Shown here: one piece after another, positions 36,586 to 48,539 of the stretch
Position numbering within the stretch: position 1 is the stretch's first letter
Layout of the letters: every line of letters begins with the position of its first letter
Source: Fistularia commersonii
Taxonomy: Eukaryota > Chordata > Actinopteri > Syngnathiformes > Fistulariidae
Reading direction: 5' to 3'
Assembly: GCA_037954325.1 (NCBI GenBank)
Contig: JBBMNZ010000016.1
Location: 981,001-1,045,000, forward strand
DNA: 64,000 bases
The notes under the pieces: generated by a model
Databases searched by the model: none
Seen by the model: only the letters and a program-made list of their open reading frames with translations
Told to the model about the DNA's origin: nothing
Position numbers and translations under genes: made by a program

Positions 36586-37487
36586 TATCTAGGTTCATTT
36601 GAAACATTACATATTATTCAATATTAAATGCTCACTATGAACTTCTAAATTCAAAACATTTGAACAGGAAAATAACACTAACAGTGATATCATTCACGGC
36701 GCCAGTAGGTGGCCCAGAGAAAATCATGGAAAAACACCAGCGAGGTGTGTGTGAAGAGATGGAGAAGTCGTTGGGGGAGATATAGTGATGAGGATCATCA
36801 TCTGTGAGAAGGTGGGAGAAATTTATGGGGATTGGCTGTGGCAGACGGCGGGAACATGGACGGACGAGGCATCGGAAGAGTCGTTGGGGGCAATTTGATG
36901 GTTTTAAAAAGAGCAGCGGCTTCACTCCGGTAAAAACCACCTTCATGTGGGACAATGTAGTTCTTGCGCTTCGTTATCTGACAGTCACTGAGGACCTAGT
37001 GCTCCTTCACAAAGTGGCCCTGATGACAAAGACGATGGGAAATGTTTTAAAGATTTTCCAGCCCGAAGGACGGTGGATCTGCTGCTGGGAGCATACAACT
37101 CCAGAGGACTGTTTTCGTGGACTCGACTGGTTGGTCTTCATCGTTTCATCGTAGACATCCTTCTGGGGTCGGTCTTCCAGCGTCTTCGGACGCAAAGGTT
37201 TCCAAATTAAAGTCCATCTGGAAAAGTTCTCTTCAGAGGTATTTTTTTTGAGGCTCTGCCAAAAATAGAAGGGCATTTTTTATTTTACTTTGTCTTGAAG
37301 ACGTCATAATAGATGGGGTTTGGAAGCACTGACAAATAAAAAACCCAACATGTTTGTAGCCCTTGCCCGTCGGTCATGTTTGTGGATTGATGGCACTGTT
37401 TGGAATTTGCATTTGGCTACCGTCCTATTGGTCCGATTCCCAGCTCCTCCTGTCTGCATGGAAAAAACGCTGAGCCCCTGTGGTGCT

Positions 37488-37880
37488 CGCTGTGTGAGTG
37501 AGTGTGAATGGGTGAATGAGTGATAGTGTGAGTGAATCTGTGAATGGGTGTGTGAATGTGTGTGTGTAAGTAAGTATGTGAGTGGGTAAGTGCATGAGTG
37601 AGTGTGTGTGTGAATGAGTGAGTGTGTGAATGTGTGAGTGTGAGTAAGTGAGTGTGTGAACGGGTGAGTGTGACAGAGTATGTGAGTGTGTGAATGGGTA
37701 TGAGTTATTGTGTGATTGAGTGTGAGAATGGGTAAGTGGATGAGTGAGTGTGTGTGTGCAAATGAGTGAGTCTGTGAATGGGTGAGTGTGAGTAAGTGTG
37801 TGTGTGTGTGTGAATGGGTGAATGAGTGTGTGAATGGGTGAGTTTGTGAGTGTGAATGTGTGAGTGTGTGAATGCCATCA
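37488..37880 (+). repeat. GTGAGTGTGAATGGG minisatellite
   Basis: About 390 bp of irregular GTGAGTG / TGAATGGGTGA units. It follows a degraded SINE-like start (37425-37485, with CTCCTGTCTGCATGG), so it may be another SINE-internal expansion. It creates long false His/Thr/Ser-rich frames on the minus strand. Confidence 0.75.
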
Positions 37881-38021
37881 AATGCATGTTGAAACCTTAA
37901 TTGTGTAGAAGTGGAGACCATTTATAAGCCTGTTTTAATTTTTTTCTCTCTTTTCTCACTGCATCTCTTTGCTCTTTGTATCTAAACTGGGTATTTTGTC
38001 ATTCCCATGACGTACTCATAG

Positions 38022-38022
<1 letters not shown>

Positions 38023-38090
<68 letters not shown>
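38023..38090 (+). repeat. (CA)n microsatellite
   Basis: Thirty-four uninterrupted CA units. Confidence 0.97.
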
Positions 38091-38092
<2 letters not shown>

Positions 38093-39278
38093 CCCGTGGG
38101 TAAGCAGTGTGCAGTTACATTAAAATACTCTCATACTCTCACCGCCGTGGGCTTCATATCCAAGTGTTCCTTCACAGCTCATGCGATCGTGATGGAGACA
38201 TTTAATGCAACACAGAAGCCACTGTGGATCATGGCGAAGGTCTGGCACAGGCAGGACCTCCACCGCCTCTCCGCTTCCATCCATCTTCTTCCAGCCCGGC
38301 GACACTCGGCGGTCTGGGTTGGGCCATAAAAGCATTTCCCGTCTGGGCTGTTTACATCTGCAATTGCGTCTCCAAAAACTGGTCTGAACACATCTTCAAA
38401 ATTCCCAGCGTTGGCACAGTTCCAACTCCAGACACTGGAAATGACATGTTTGGGACACGGAGGGAGGATTACCGATCCTTTTGCCTTGACATGATGATGA
38501 CACTGTGCAAAAAAAAAAAAATAACCCAGACTGACCAGCATCCAGCTGGGCAAAAGAACCAAACCACCAAGATATTGAACTTCTCCCTTGGGTGCAGAAT
38601 ATGGAGATCATCTAAAGCCAGGAGGACGCAGCCAGCAGGTACAATAAAGGCTGTAAGTCACCGCGACTGCACCCACATGTTGTCAACGGCGAGCGTCGAT
38701 CCACCGCCTGTGCGTGACTGCCTGACCGGCAAATGATTGATGAGCGGTTCGGGCTTGCAGACGAAACCGGAGGCCACATGAGAGGAACATGATGACGTGA
38801 CCGACGTCACCCTGGGATACCTCGTCCCGACCGCCGTCTGACGCAGGAATAGGCTGGACAGATGCTGCGCCAGCGCAGCTGGGATTCCAGGGTGAAGACC
38901 AGAGTGTGCTTTTTGTCCGTCAACAGGATGTTGCTCCTTGGAGGGACGCTCAGAGGCCTACAGCTGCTCTCTCGCTGCGGGAACTCCTAGAATCATCCTA
39001 GTTCCTACTCTGAGGCTGTGTCTTTTGGGGGTTCTGTAAGAACTCATGTGGCATTGGTACTTGGTGATTGGCGGAACTCCAATGAGCAGCTCCATGAGCA
39101 GATACTTCATGTGGACAGGAGCATCTACATTTTGGCCAGCATAAGTGCAGAGTTAGCTGACAGCTAACAGCTAATGGGGTTCTTCACTTGACGAAGCAGT
39201 GCAGGGAGAAGATAAAAGCTCTCCAGCCATCTGATCGTCCATGGTTTATCAGAGCTTCACTCTTCCTGTTGTCCATAT

Positions 39279-39314
39279 CGTCTTCCTCTTCTTCTTCTTC
39301 CTCTTCTTCTTCGG
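39279..39314 (+). repeat. (TTC)n-like tract
   Basis: CTTCCTCTTCTTCTTCTTCC type repeat of about 35 bp. Confidence 0.85.
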
Positions 39315-39818
39315 TGGTTTGTTTTGAAGTGTGGGGTTTCAGGTCCACGTCACAGATGCTTGCATCCATACTCCAGTCCCTCAGTGACTGTGGGAATGCA
39401 AAACTCAAAAAATTGGACTACTATTTTTTAACTAGAGGCTACATCCTGGAACCAAAATGGAGCTGGAAACTTCTAAGAATTGACGTTGGGTGACCCTTTT
39501 AGGAGGGGAAACTGCGAACATACACAAGATATCACTGTCTGAAACTAGTGTGTATGCTGCTGTGTCTGTTTGTTGGGATTGAATCCTGACTCCCTTTGTC
39601 ACAGTTAGTCTTCTTGTGGATAACATGTTTCCGGACACAAACTGTATTTTTTGCAGTTTTGCCTTTTATGATGCAGAAACCTCATGTAGATTCCAGCCCA
39701 CTGTGGGCTTTCAGCCTCGACTGAGATAAAAAATTGAGCGTGTGAGGATCGGACCAGAGGAATGGACTCAAATGATTTCTTACTACTAATACAAGTAGTC
39801 CTTACACATACATGCCAA

Positions 39819-40804
39819 TGGCAGACTTCTTCTTTTCCTTCAGGCTTTTCCCTTCAGGGGTCACCACAGCGAACCAACCGTCTCCATCGAACCCTATTCT
39901 CTGGATCCTCCTCTCCCACACCAACTTCCTTCATATCCTCTTTCACTATTTCCATAAATCTTCTCCTTGGTCTTCCTGTTGACCTCCAATACCAGCATCC
40001 ATCTGCCATTATATTCACGATCTCTCCTCTGTACATGACCCAACCATCTCAGTCTGGCTTCTCAGACCTTCTCGCCAAAACATCTAACATGTGGCGTCCC
40101 TCTGATGGACTCATTCCTGATTCTATCCATCCTGGTCACTCCCAAGGAGAACCTTAGCATCTTCATCTCTGTGACCTCCAGCTCAACCTCCTGTCTTCTG
40201 GTCATTGTCATTGTTTCAAGACCATCACAGCACTGTCTCCTCCACCTTTCCTTTCATTCTGGCTGATTGTTTTCTATCACATAGTACCCCTGACAATTTC
40301 CTCCACCTGTGCCAACCTGCTTGAACCCATTTCTTCACCTCTCTTCCACATTTTCTGTCGGTCTGGACTGTTGACCCTCGTACTTGAAATCCTCCAGCTT
40401 CTTTATCTCCACTCCCTGTAGCCTCACCGTTCCACCTGGGTTCCTCTCATTCACACACATAGATTCTGTCTTGCTGAGAATAACCTTCATTCCTCTCCTT
40501 TTCAGAGTGTATGCTCTCCACCTCTCTAAATGTTCCTCAACCTGTTCTCTGCTCTCATTACAGATCACAATGTTGTCTGAAAACATCATGGTCCATGAAG
40601 ATTCCAGTCTAACCTCATTTGTCAGCCTGTCCATCACCACTGCAAACAAGAAAAGGCTCAGAGCTGATCCCTGATGGAGCCCCACCTCCACCTTGAACTT
40701 CTCTGTCACACCTACAGCACACCTTCCCACTCTTTCACAGCAAGCATACATGTATTGCTCCTATCTAACATACTTTGCTGCCACTCCAGACTTCCTCATA
40801 CAAT
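39819..40804 (-). mobile_element. LINE insertion, 5'-truncated, with reverse-transcriptase remnant and flanking direct repeats
   Basis: The minus strand encodes a reverse-transcriptase part (40751-40335): GLHQGSALS, FLFAVVMDRLTNEV, WTMMFSDNIVICNESREQVE, with SDN where the YADD/FADD-type catalytic motif is expected. A C-terminal part follows (40036-39854) ending FMEIVKEDMKEVGVGEED and RWRRLVRCGDP. The 3' end is a short GAAGAAG tail near 39822. Near-identical direct repeats flank it at 39761-39799 and 40809-40847. Probably RTE-like, but the clade is not certain. Inactive. Confidence 0.75.
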
Positions 40805-41469
40805 AAGGAATGGACTCAAATGATCTCCTGCTATTAATACCAGTAGCGCTAACGGTTACGTACCATAGCTGACATGCTGCATTAAAAGCTTTAATATCCA
40901 TGATAGAAAAAACAACAGTGGATGCCTGGGGATATGCCGCAGTGATCAAGTGAGAAGTGATGGTGGCGTTCCAAGCTGACTACCACACATCCACCTGGAT
41001 CCGGTCTATCCGTCCTCAGGTTCAATCGGATATTTTTTCTCGTCCACACGCAATTAAAACACTCCTTTCAAGCCGACTTTCTCTCCATCCCAGAGTCCCG
41101 CGTTAATCGGCCCCACCGAAACCCTTTATCTCTGTGAGCCAGGTGGCCGCGTGCGCGTGCGTCTACACCATAATTAAAATAATGCAAATGGAATAATCCC
41201 CGTAAAACAAATCCCTCTGTTTTTATTTAATGAGGAGACACTTTTTTTTTGTGTCGTGGAACATTTTGCTCCAAATGAGCCGGCGCCGTTCTCCGGGGAG
41301 AGGAGGTGTGAGGCTGATCAAAAACATCTCCGCTCACAAAGGCCTGCAGATCCGGCGGCTTTCACAAACCGATAATTGATACGCTTTTTACCTGCTGAGG
41401 CTTATTTCTTTTTCTTTCTGCGCAAAATGTATTAAGTCGCTTTTGTCATTGAGGTGATACGTATGTGGG

Positions 41470-41590
41470 CAGCGGTTAGCACCTGGCCTCTGGTTGAATT
41501 CCCACAGCTTTCCTTCCTGTGTGGAGATTTCCATGTTCTCCCCGTGTCTGCGTGGGCTTCCTCAGGGTTCTAAAAGTTCTCTAGTAAGCA
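41470..41590 (+). mobile_element. SINE fragment
   Basis: AGCGGTTAGCACCTGGCCTC (tRNA-like head), then ATGTTCTCCCCGTGTCTGCG and GGCTTCCTCAGGGTTC. Confidence 0.6.
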
Positions 41591-41930
41591 GAAAGAATAA
41601 TAGTGTTTGCAGGGTTTGGTTGTGGAGAAAGATCTCCAGATGCAAAGCAAAGGTCTCGTAAATAAACGACGCAAACAGCTTGAGAAGATGCTTGATGTGT
41701 TACCTTTAGCAAAGCTTTACTTTGGTGAATCTGATCTGTTGTAAAGGAGGTGAGTCTTCTTCTTCTTCTTCTTCTTCTTCTTCTTCTTCTTCTTCTTCTT
41801 CTTCTTCTTCTTCTTGCTGCTCCTCTCAGGGTCACCACAGCCAATCATTTGCCTCCATCTAACACTCTCTTTTCACACCAATCACATTCCTGTCCTCCTC
41901 CTCTCCATCCATAAACTTCCTTTTTGGTCA
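41547..41930. repeat. composite duplicated block, copy 1
   Basis: Aligns with 44917-45253. Shared stretches: GTAAGCAGAAAGAATAATAG / GTTAGCAGAAAGAATGATAG, CTTGAGAAGATGCT, and the LINE end with CACAGCCAATCATTTGCC / CATAGCTAATCATCTGCC. Copy 1 has an expanded TTC tract. Confidence 0.75.
41757..41815 (+). repeat. (TTC)n microsatellite at LINE 3' end
   Basis: About 19 TTC units directly abutting a reversed LINE 3' end, so in LINE sense it is an AAG tail. Confidence 0.95.
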
Positions 41931-42130
41931 TCCTTCAGACATCCTGCCTTGTAGCTCCACTACCCAGATCTTCTCCATCCTCCTCTGTCCATGTCCAAAT
42001 CATCTCAGCATGACCATCTACCATGCGCTACCATGCCCTGATGGACACCTTCCTAATCCTCTCCATCCTCCTCACTTCCGAAGAGGAACCTCCACATCAC
42101 CATCTCGGCCTTTTCTCTACTCCACTGCTC
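41816..42130 (-). mobile_element. LINE 3' end fragment
   Basis: Plus strand: TCAGGGTCACCACAGCCAAT, ATCTTCTCCATCCTCCTCTG, ACCTCCACATCACCATCTCG. Same family as 51240-52400. Confidence 0.65.
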
Positions 42131-42595
42131 TTTTATCACCATGAAGAAACATCTATCAATAGCGTACGCGTCCACAGAAGGTAGTCAGCACTTTATCTTC
42201 CGTCGGTTTCAGGTCCGGGGTCATCAGTTTAGGGATGGAGCTGAAGCAGACGTGGACGTATCTCCTGCGCTGCGCTCCTCGTGGTCACGATGAAGCAACC
42301 ACGGAGCCGTTCATCGCATTTTCTGACTCTGAGCAGGGCGGGGCCTCTGAATAGGCAGTTGCCATGGCAACGTTATTCTCTGAAGTTTTGCCCCCTCCTT
42401 TCTTTTTTCTTTTTACAGCTGGATATATCATCCAGCTAACCCCTCCTCCTCCTCCTCTCCCCACATCTCTCCCTTTTCTGCTACATCAAAATGCTCTCTT
42501 TGAAGACTTAAGCCGATTTCAAGTCAAACCCGAAATGCTATTTCTGGCTCCATTCAGGACCCAGGCTTTGTGACGTGAAGAATTTTGACATCTGT

Positions 42596-42605
42596 ATGTG
42601 TGTGT

Positions 42606-42638
<33 letters not shown>
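42596..42638 (+). repeat. (TG)n microsatellite
   Basis: About 20 TG units with one AC interruption. Confidence 0.95.
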
Positions 42639-42640
<2 letters not shown>

Positions 42641-43309
42641 CAACAAAAATACGACTCAGTGCACTTTGTAGGAAATGTACCACTGTAAAAAACAAAAACA
42701 AAAAACAAAAAAAAAAAAAAACACTTGATAAACACAAACAAGCCATATGATTAAAAAGGCCGCCTGCTGGCTGCTGCCGATAATGAGAGGCGCGACAGCG
42801 TGTGTGTGTGAGTTCAGATGCCGACTTCCAAAAGAAAATTTAATAAATAAAAAAAACCTCATCAAAAGCGGAGGAGAGTGGAAAAGAGGACAGCAGCAGC
42901 GGGAGGGGAAGATGATGGGAGGAGAGGAAGACACATTCATGTCGTGACGGCTGAGGTTTTCCAAATGTGAAATAATAATTAGTGGAGGGTTAATAGGATG
43001 TGGAGATATCACGCCCTAGATAGATAGATATCTAGATAAATATCTGGATAGATATATAGAGGGAAACACATTTCTACGCCATGCATGTGACAATAAATGG
43101 TTTCAATCTTGAAGATCGAATGTTACTGAGAAAATGATGATGCTGCTATTGCACAAGATACCATTATGGTACAACCTACCTGACAAAAAAAATAAAATAA
43201 AAACATCTGCTCCTACTCTCTCATGCTGTCAAATATCAATCTGTATCTGCGTGTACTTCACACCTCATAGTTTTATGTAACAGTGCACTTTACCACTAGC
43301 TTCAGAGAT

Positions 43310-43660
43310 GTAGATGTTGAGGATGTCTTTGGGAGTGTCGAGGATGGATAGGATCAGGAATGAGTCCATCAGAGGGACAGCACATGTTAGATGTTTAGGA
43401 GAGAAGGTCAGAAAAGCCAAACTGACATAGTTGGGTCATGGACAGAGGACGAATAGTGAATATATTGGTAGACGGATGCTGGAATTGGAGGTCTCGAGGA
43501 CGACCAAAGAGAAGATTTATGGATGTCGTGAGAGAGGATATGAAGGTAGTTTGTGTGAGAGAGGAGGATCCAGAGAATGGGGTTCGATGGAGAGGGTTGA
43601 TTTGTGGAGAGCCCTGAGGGGAAAAGGCCAAAGGAAAAAAGGAATTTGTCACAGGGGTGC
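43310..43660 (+). mobile_element. LINE 3' end fragment
   Basis: GAGGATGGATAGGATCAGGA, GAATATATTGGTAGACGGAT, GACCAAAGAGAAGATTTATG, ending in a degraded CCTGAGGGGAAAAGGCC. Same family as 39819-40804 but on the plus strand; 5'-truncated. Confidence 0.7.
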
Positions 43661-43689
43661 AGGACATGTTTGACCGAGACAAAGTGAAG

Positions 43690-43735
43690 CCTGAGAGGGT
43701 CTGGGAAAGTACCCCCTGTGAAAAGTGAGGATACA
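43690..43735 (+). mobile_element. Tigger-like right terminus fragment
   Basis: GGGTCTGGGAAAGTACCCCC and AAAGTGAGGATACACT match the right ends at 14020-14053 and 22110-22150. Confidence 0.45.
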
Positions 43736-43869
43736 CTGGATATAATAATATAATATAATATTATAATACATATGCCCAATTTATTCATCTGCCAACACAA
43801 CCCAGGTGTCTGATGACACTTCCTGGGTGAAGGAGGAGGAGGTGAGGGTCGGCATGAATGAGCTATCAC

Positions 43870-44065
43870 TGCTAATGATAATTTTTTTTTTTCTTTCTGT
43901 TGACTATTATTATCTTTGCTGTTCTTGTTGTCCCTTATTTATTCTATTTATTTGTCTCTTCTATTTTATATTCATATTCATATTTATAGATATGGTTATT
44001 GCTGCGCTGCTGTGACAACTAGTTTCCCCTATGGGGAGCAATAAAATATCTTATTTTCATAACAG
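43870..44065 (+). mobile_element. LINE 3' tail
   Basis: TGCTGTGACAACTAGTTTCC, CCTATGGGGAGCAATAAAAT: the 3' UTR end of a fish LINE. Confidence 0.5.
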
Positions 44066-44205
44066 TAGTGCTAAAAGCTACTTGCTAGTAGCTAAAATGA
44101 TACAATAATAGAATGAACACCAATGGCGGATGGGCGGTGAGGTGCTGCAGTAGATGATCTAATGCCAGGTGGAAACCTGAGACATGAGAGAGCTCAGGAG
44201 AGGAA

Positions 44206-44211
<6 letters not shown>

Positions 44212-44266
<55 letters not shown>
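44212..44266 (+). repeat. (AC)n microsatellite
   Basis: About 27 AC units. Confidence 0.97.
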
Positions 44267-44269
<3 letters not shown>

Positions 44270-44916
44270 TCCTGCTGAATGGCCCACGCTCTGAGTTCTG
44301 ATCTGCTCATTCTGCACATACCACGATGCTCTGCCTCGTTCCTCCTGGTCTCTCGACCTTCAAGAGCAAAAGTCGGAATCTAGCTGGCCTCCACATTCCC
44401 AACCTGATCCAAGAGAAGTCCGATCTGATCTCTGAGGGCAGTCTGAGGAGGTATCAATCACGAGGGACGGGATTCAGATTTGAATGTTGCACAGACTGGA
44501 CGTCGCGTTCATTGGCGTGAGAGTTTGAATCGATGTTCACAGGAATCCACGCTCTCTGTCAACGGCTGCAGGTGAAAACTGCCTTCCAGGAAGTGATTTC
44601 TTCTGCATGGTGGATGAAAGCAGAGGAGAGATGTCAGCCGAGGACCTTCAATGGATCTGATGGTTTGCCGTCTCTTTGAAAATGTCCGTTCCCTCTGCCA
44701 GGGAACCGTCATCATCTCACGTCTGATCTCGCAGGCGACACGGCACGGTGGGAGTTGAAACGAAGCGGCGAGTCTTACACACCTGCCTTTCATCCCGACC
44801 AGGAGGTCTCCAAAGAAGGTCGCCGGCTGCTGGGAATGATCGGCGATAAGGGAGCCAAGGAGGAGAGTGGTGAAAAACTTCCCTTCAAACGCGCTCCTCA
44901 GGCAATGCCGCCTAAT

Positions 44917-45253
44917 TTCTGCGTGGGGTTCCTCAGGGTTCCCCAGGTCCTCTGGTTAGCAGAAAGAATGATAGTGTTTGCAGACTTTGGTTGTGGAGAA
45001 AGATCTCAGCTCCAGATGCAAAGCAAAGGTTTGGTAAAGGAACGACGCAACCGGCTTGAGAAGATGCTGGATGTGCCACCTTCAGCAAATCATGGATGCT
45101 TTAATTTGGTTAATCTGATTGGTAGCAAAGGAGATGAGTCTTCTTCTCCTTCGGGGTACTCCTATCTGGGTCACCATAGCTAATCATCTGCCTCCATCTA
45201 GCTCTCTCCTCTAACACCAACTACCTTTCTGTCCTCTTCCCCTCCATCCACAA
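44917..45253. repeat. composite duplicated block, copy 2
   Basis: Partner of 41547-41930: SINE remnant, about 190 bp of unrecognised middle, then a reversed LINE 3' end (45130-45253). Here the TTC tract is only a few units. Confidence 0.7.
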
Positions 45254-45665
45254 TTGAGGATGAAACTGAGATGGTTTGGAAATGGACAGAGGAGGGATGG
45301 AGATGATTTGGGATAGTTCAGCTCCCAGGCAAGAGGTCTAGAGGAATACCAAGGGAAAAGCAGAATTTTTCACAGAGGTGCAGGACATGTATGTCTAGAC
45401 AAAAATGATGACTCGGAAGGTTTGGACAGTAACACCCCTCTACTCATGTCCAAAACCATGGTGAAGATCTGGGTGGAAGGTTGCTGAAGGTGGACCTACT
45501 AGGCAGGAAGTCTAGAGGAAGACCAAAGAGAAGATGTATGGACAAAGTAAGAGGATAAGTTAGTTGGTGTGAGAGAGGAGCATACAGAGAATAGGATTAG
45601 ATGGAGAAGGTTGATTTGCTGTGGAGACCCTTGAAGGGAAAAGCCCAAAGGAAAAGAAAAAGTTT
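45254..45665 (+). mobile_element. LINE 3' fragments (plus), abutting reversed LINE end
   Basis: GAAACTGAGATGGTTTGGAA, AGGTGCAGGACATGTATGTC, AGACCAAAGAGAAGATGTAT, GACCCTTGAAGGGAAAAGCC. Two similar pieces in a row; the first meets the inverted fragment at 45253. Confidence 0.6.
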
Positions 45666-46384
45666 AAGGTAGGAGTGCACTTTATTGCCACTCTGTTATT
45701 ATAATTTTGTGTGTGAATGCTTGTATATCTCTTGCTAGGTATTAACAAGCTGGTGTTAAATTTACAAATAATTTATGATGAAGATACATAACTCAGATGA
45801 CAATATTCAGCCAACTATTATGATAATTACTGAAATTATATGTCTTAATATTTGGAAAGATAATCTATCCTCTTATGTCCAAGTTATTAATTTATGAATT
45901 TTTTGTAATGCAAAAAAACAGTCAAAAAATGTCTGAATGTCTCTGTGGCATAAAAATTAGGAGGCTGTGTTGCTTGTGACACACCTAAAGGAAAAAGGAT
46001 TGAGGAGGTTGCAAGGAAATTTGGGGCTTTTTTTTGGGGCCCCAAGTGAGGTGGCAAATTTGGACTTTTTGTTCTTGGCTTTGGGGTGACGTTATTCAAC
46101 TTGACCGTGAAAGCAAAAGATTAAGAAAAAAAAAGGAAAACAGCGGATGAGGTGGTTCAATTGAAACTGCAGGCTCACAAAGGCATGACGGCAAGTAGTA
46201 GTGAACTGGGACACTTTCTTTGGAGGCCTTGTTCTCAAAGTCGTGAAATAATGAGACGTATTGGGCCGAACAGTTGGAGTACAAGGATAATATTGATGTT
46301 TCAGAAGCCGAGAACCTCCTCTTTCCAACAATGGACGGAACTTAGAAAGTCATTTGGGGGAGGAGAGCGATCCTTGTCTTTGCT

Positions 46385-46505
46385 TAAATCCATTCACCCT
46401 CTCATTCATGTCAAATAGAGACATGCAACCATTCACCCATTCATTCACATGTCATAAGGACACATACCCCTATTCACTCATTCATTTGTATGTCATATAG
46501 GGACA
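46385..46505 (-). repeat. reversed SINE-minisatellite fragment
   Basis: CCATTCACCCTCTCATTCAT, ACCCATTCATTCACATGTCA: about three units of the array type seen at 14640 and 27485, in the opposite orientation. Confidence 0.6.
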
Positions 46506-47236
46506 TAAATCCACGCATTTCTTGCAGGGTTACGCTGGGTAACCGTTGGGTACGCGATTAATAGACTCATCCGTTCGTATTCAAGTTGCCCAGAATCTCT
46601 GGGGGTCCACCGCCCTGGGGCTAGGAGGGGCCCCCCAGCTTGGAGGGGAGATCTCAGACTTTAGGGTTGAGTGGAACCAGACTTTTGTTGGAAGGGAGCT
46701 GAAGAGGAGAAGGAAGGGGGGTTGGACGAAGAGTGGCGGGCCTTCAACTTGGAGCCCCGACGCAAACAGATGGAAACCATTAAACCCCCATTCCAGCACA
46801 AAGATGGATGGATTATGGATCGAGGAGGAGGGGGGTCCGAATGGATCCAGAAGAGAAGGTAGAGAAGGTGGTGGGCGGGGGCTCCAGGGTTAAGAGATAC
46901 TGTTGAATTGAAAGAGGACTGTGTGGACTCTCAGGGGATTACACCATAGAGGTGATGGCGGGAGGCTGATGATGGAGAAGGTCCACTCTCCTCCCGAGAC
47001 CCTGACTGCAGGACAAGCGTTGTAGATGAATGAAGGAATGAAGATCAGAGCATGAAGTTTAAGGTCCGTCAACAGACACCAGCATTGTGGTTCGTCCATG
47101 GCTGGGATCTGCAACAACCATTCATTCACTCATTCCTTCATCATCGATGACTGCATTGAGGTTCTTGGGAGGGGGTGGAGCTCACTTTGGATGAGAAGAT
47201 TGGGTTCCACCTGGATCGATTAGAACCACATATAGA

Positions 47237-47365
47237 GGCATGCAACAATTCACCCTCTCATTCACAGCTCAAATATAACGAGAGGAACCCGAGACCCGAC
47301 ACAGAAAGGTACCCTGTAGGAACTAAACCTACGGAGATTCTTGCTGTGAGGCACCAACCTCAAGA
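47237..47365 (-). mobile_element. SINE fragment, reversed
   Basis: AATTCACCCTCTCATTCACA, GAGAGGAACCCGAGACCCG, ACACAGAAAGGTACCC, TTCTTGCTGTGAGGCACCAA (reversed tRNA-like head). Confidence 0.6.
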
Positions 47366-47992
47366 ATTTGAGTTTTGGTATAGGAGGGGGGGTTAAAACG
47401 TGGCATATGTCAAAACCCCTGAAATAGAGAGCGTGTCCTGCGGCTGCTAAATAATACATGACAAATTTTATCATTTAATGAGGATCCAGGAGCAGGAGCC
47501 CGACTGTAACTGCCAGGGAGAAGGAGACGGCTCCTCAGGAAGACCTCAGGCTCCTGCATCTCCACTCTCTGTACTCAGGCCCTAATGAGATTCTCCACAT
47601 AAAAATAATTAGCGTGTAGCCGGCAGCTGCGGGCTTGCTTGAAGTCGACTTAATTCCCATCTCTTTCATTGCACCCCCAGGGGAGGAACCAGGAAGTGAC
47701 GGTTGGCTTGGGGCCGGTCAAGGGCTTCACCTCTCCTCCCCGAGCAGCAGAGGTCAAGCACCTGTCCGACCCTCAATGACGACGGCTCATATTCCCCCGA
47801 CAATTGAGGGTTTGTTGGAGGCTCCCGCCATCCTCCAAGAGCAGGAAGCACTTGAAACCATATCTTGGTCTCCCTCGTCCTCCACCTTCGGTCGCTGCCT
47901 TAATCCCTTGTTGATAATGGATGTCACCTTGACTCCCCTTTAATTCAATCTGCATTTATTTCAACTCGATCTTGGATCATTTTTTGATGTTT

Positions 47993-48328
47993 TACCGAAT
48001 TTTTTGCTCTATAAGAGGCACTTGAAATCCTTCAACCTTCTCAAAAATCATGGGTGCACCTTACGTATGAATTCTTGTTGTGCTTACTGACCTTTTTTAA
48101 TTTTATGTGGTACACTGCGCTCATCATCTGTCAAATTGTTTCTGTACGACTTTGGTAAGCGACCAAGCCATTCCACTCGATCATTTGTCTGACTGTTCCC
48201 ACTTCAGCCCTTGGTTGAATATGTGTTCCAATGTCAGAAAATGTTAGATAACTAATTATATCTTGCTGAATTACAACAAATATTGCGCTTTATAATGCTT
48301 TGCACCTTATGGTCCGCAAAATACGGTA
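47993..48328. mobile_element. MITE (non-autonomous DNA transposon), complete
   Basis: About 336 bp with inverted ends TACCGAATTTTTTGCTCTAT and (reversed) TACCGTATTTTGCGGACCAT. The inside has GGGTGCACCTTACGTATGAA and GTTGTGCTTACTGACC, known from abundant fish elements. No coding capacity. Confidence 0.7.
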
Positions 48329-48539
48329 AAAAGAATTTCAATCCGTTGACTGAATGCCATTGTCATAGTAACACCACTCCAGATGGACGATCAAACAATC
48401 GTGATTTAACGTTTGAAGTGAAGCAGAGATTCAGGATAGTTTCTGTTTTGAATGTCTTTGTTGAATTAGATCAATAGTGTTTTCCAGCCTTCATTAGAAT
48501 TATCACACCACCAAATAAATGTATTTTTAATCAAATCAA

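Noticed and set aside
37304..37921. 205-codon minus-strand open frame rich in His, Thr and Ser
   Set aside because: Created by the GTGAGTGTGAATGGG minisatellite; no protein-like composition.
38179..38736. Open frames on both strands (127 and 170 codons) beside a CA repeat
   Set aside because: No family resemblance; overlapping frames on both strands argue for chance.
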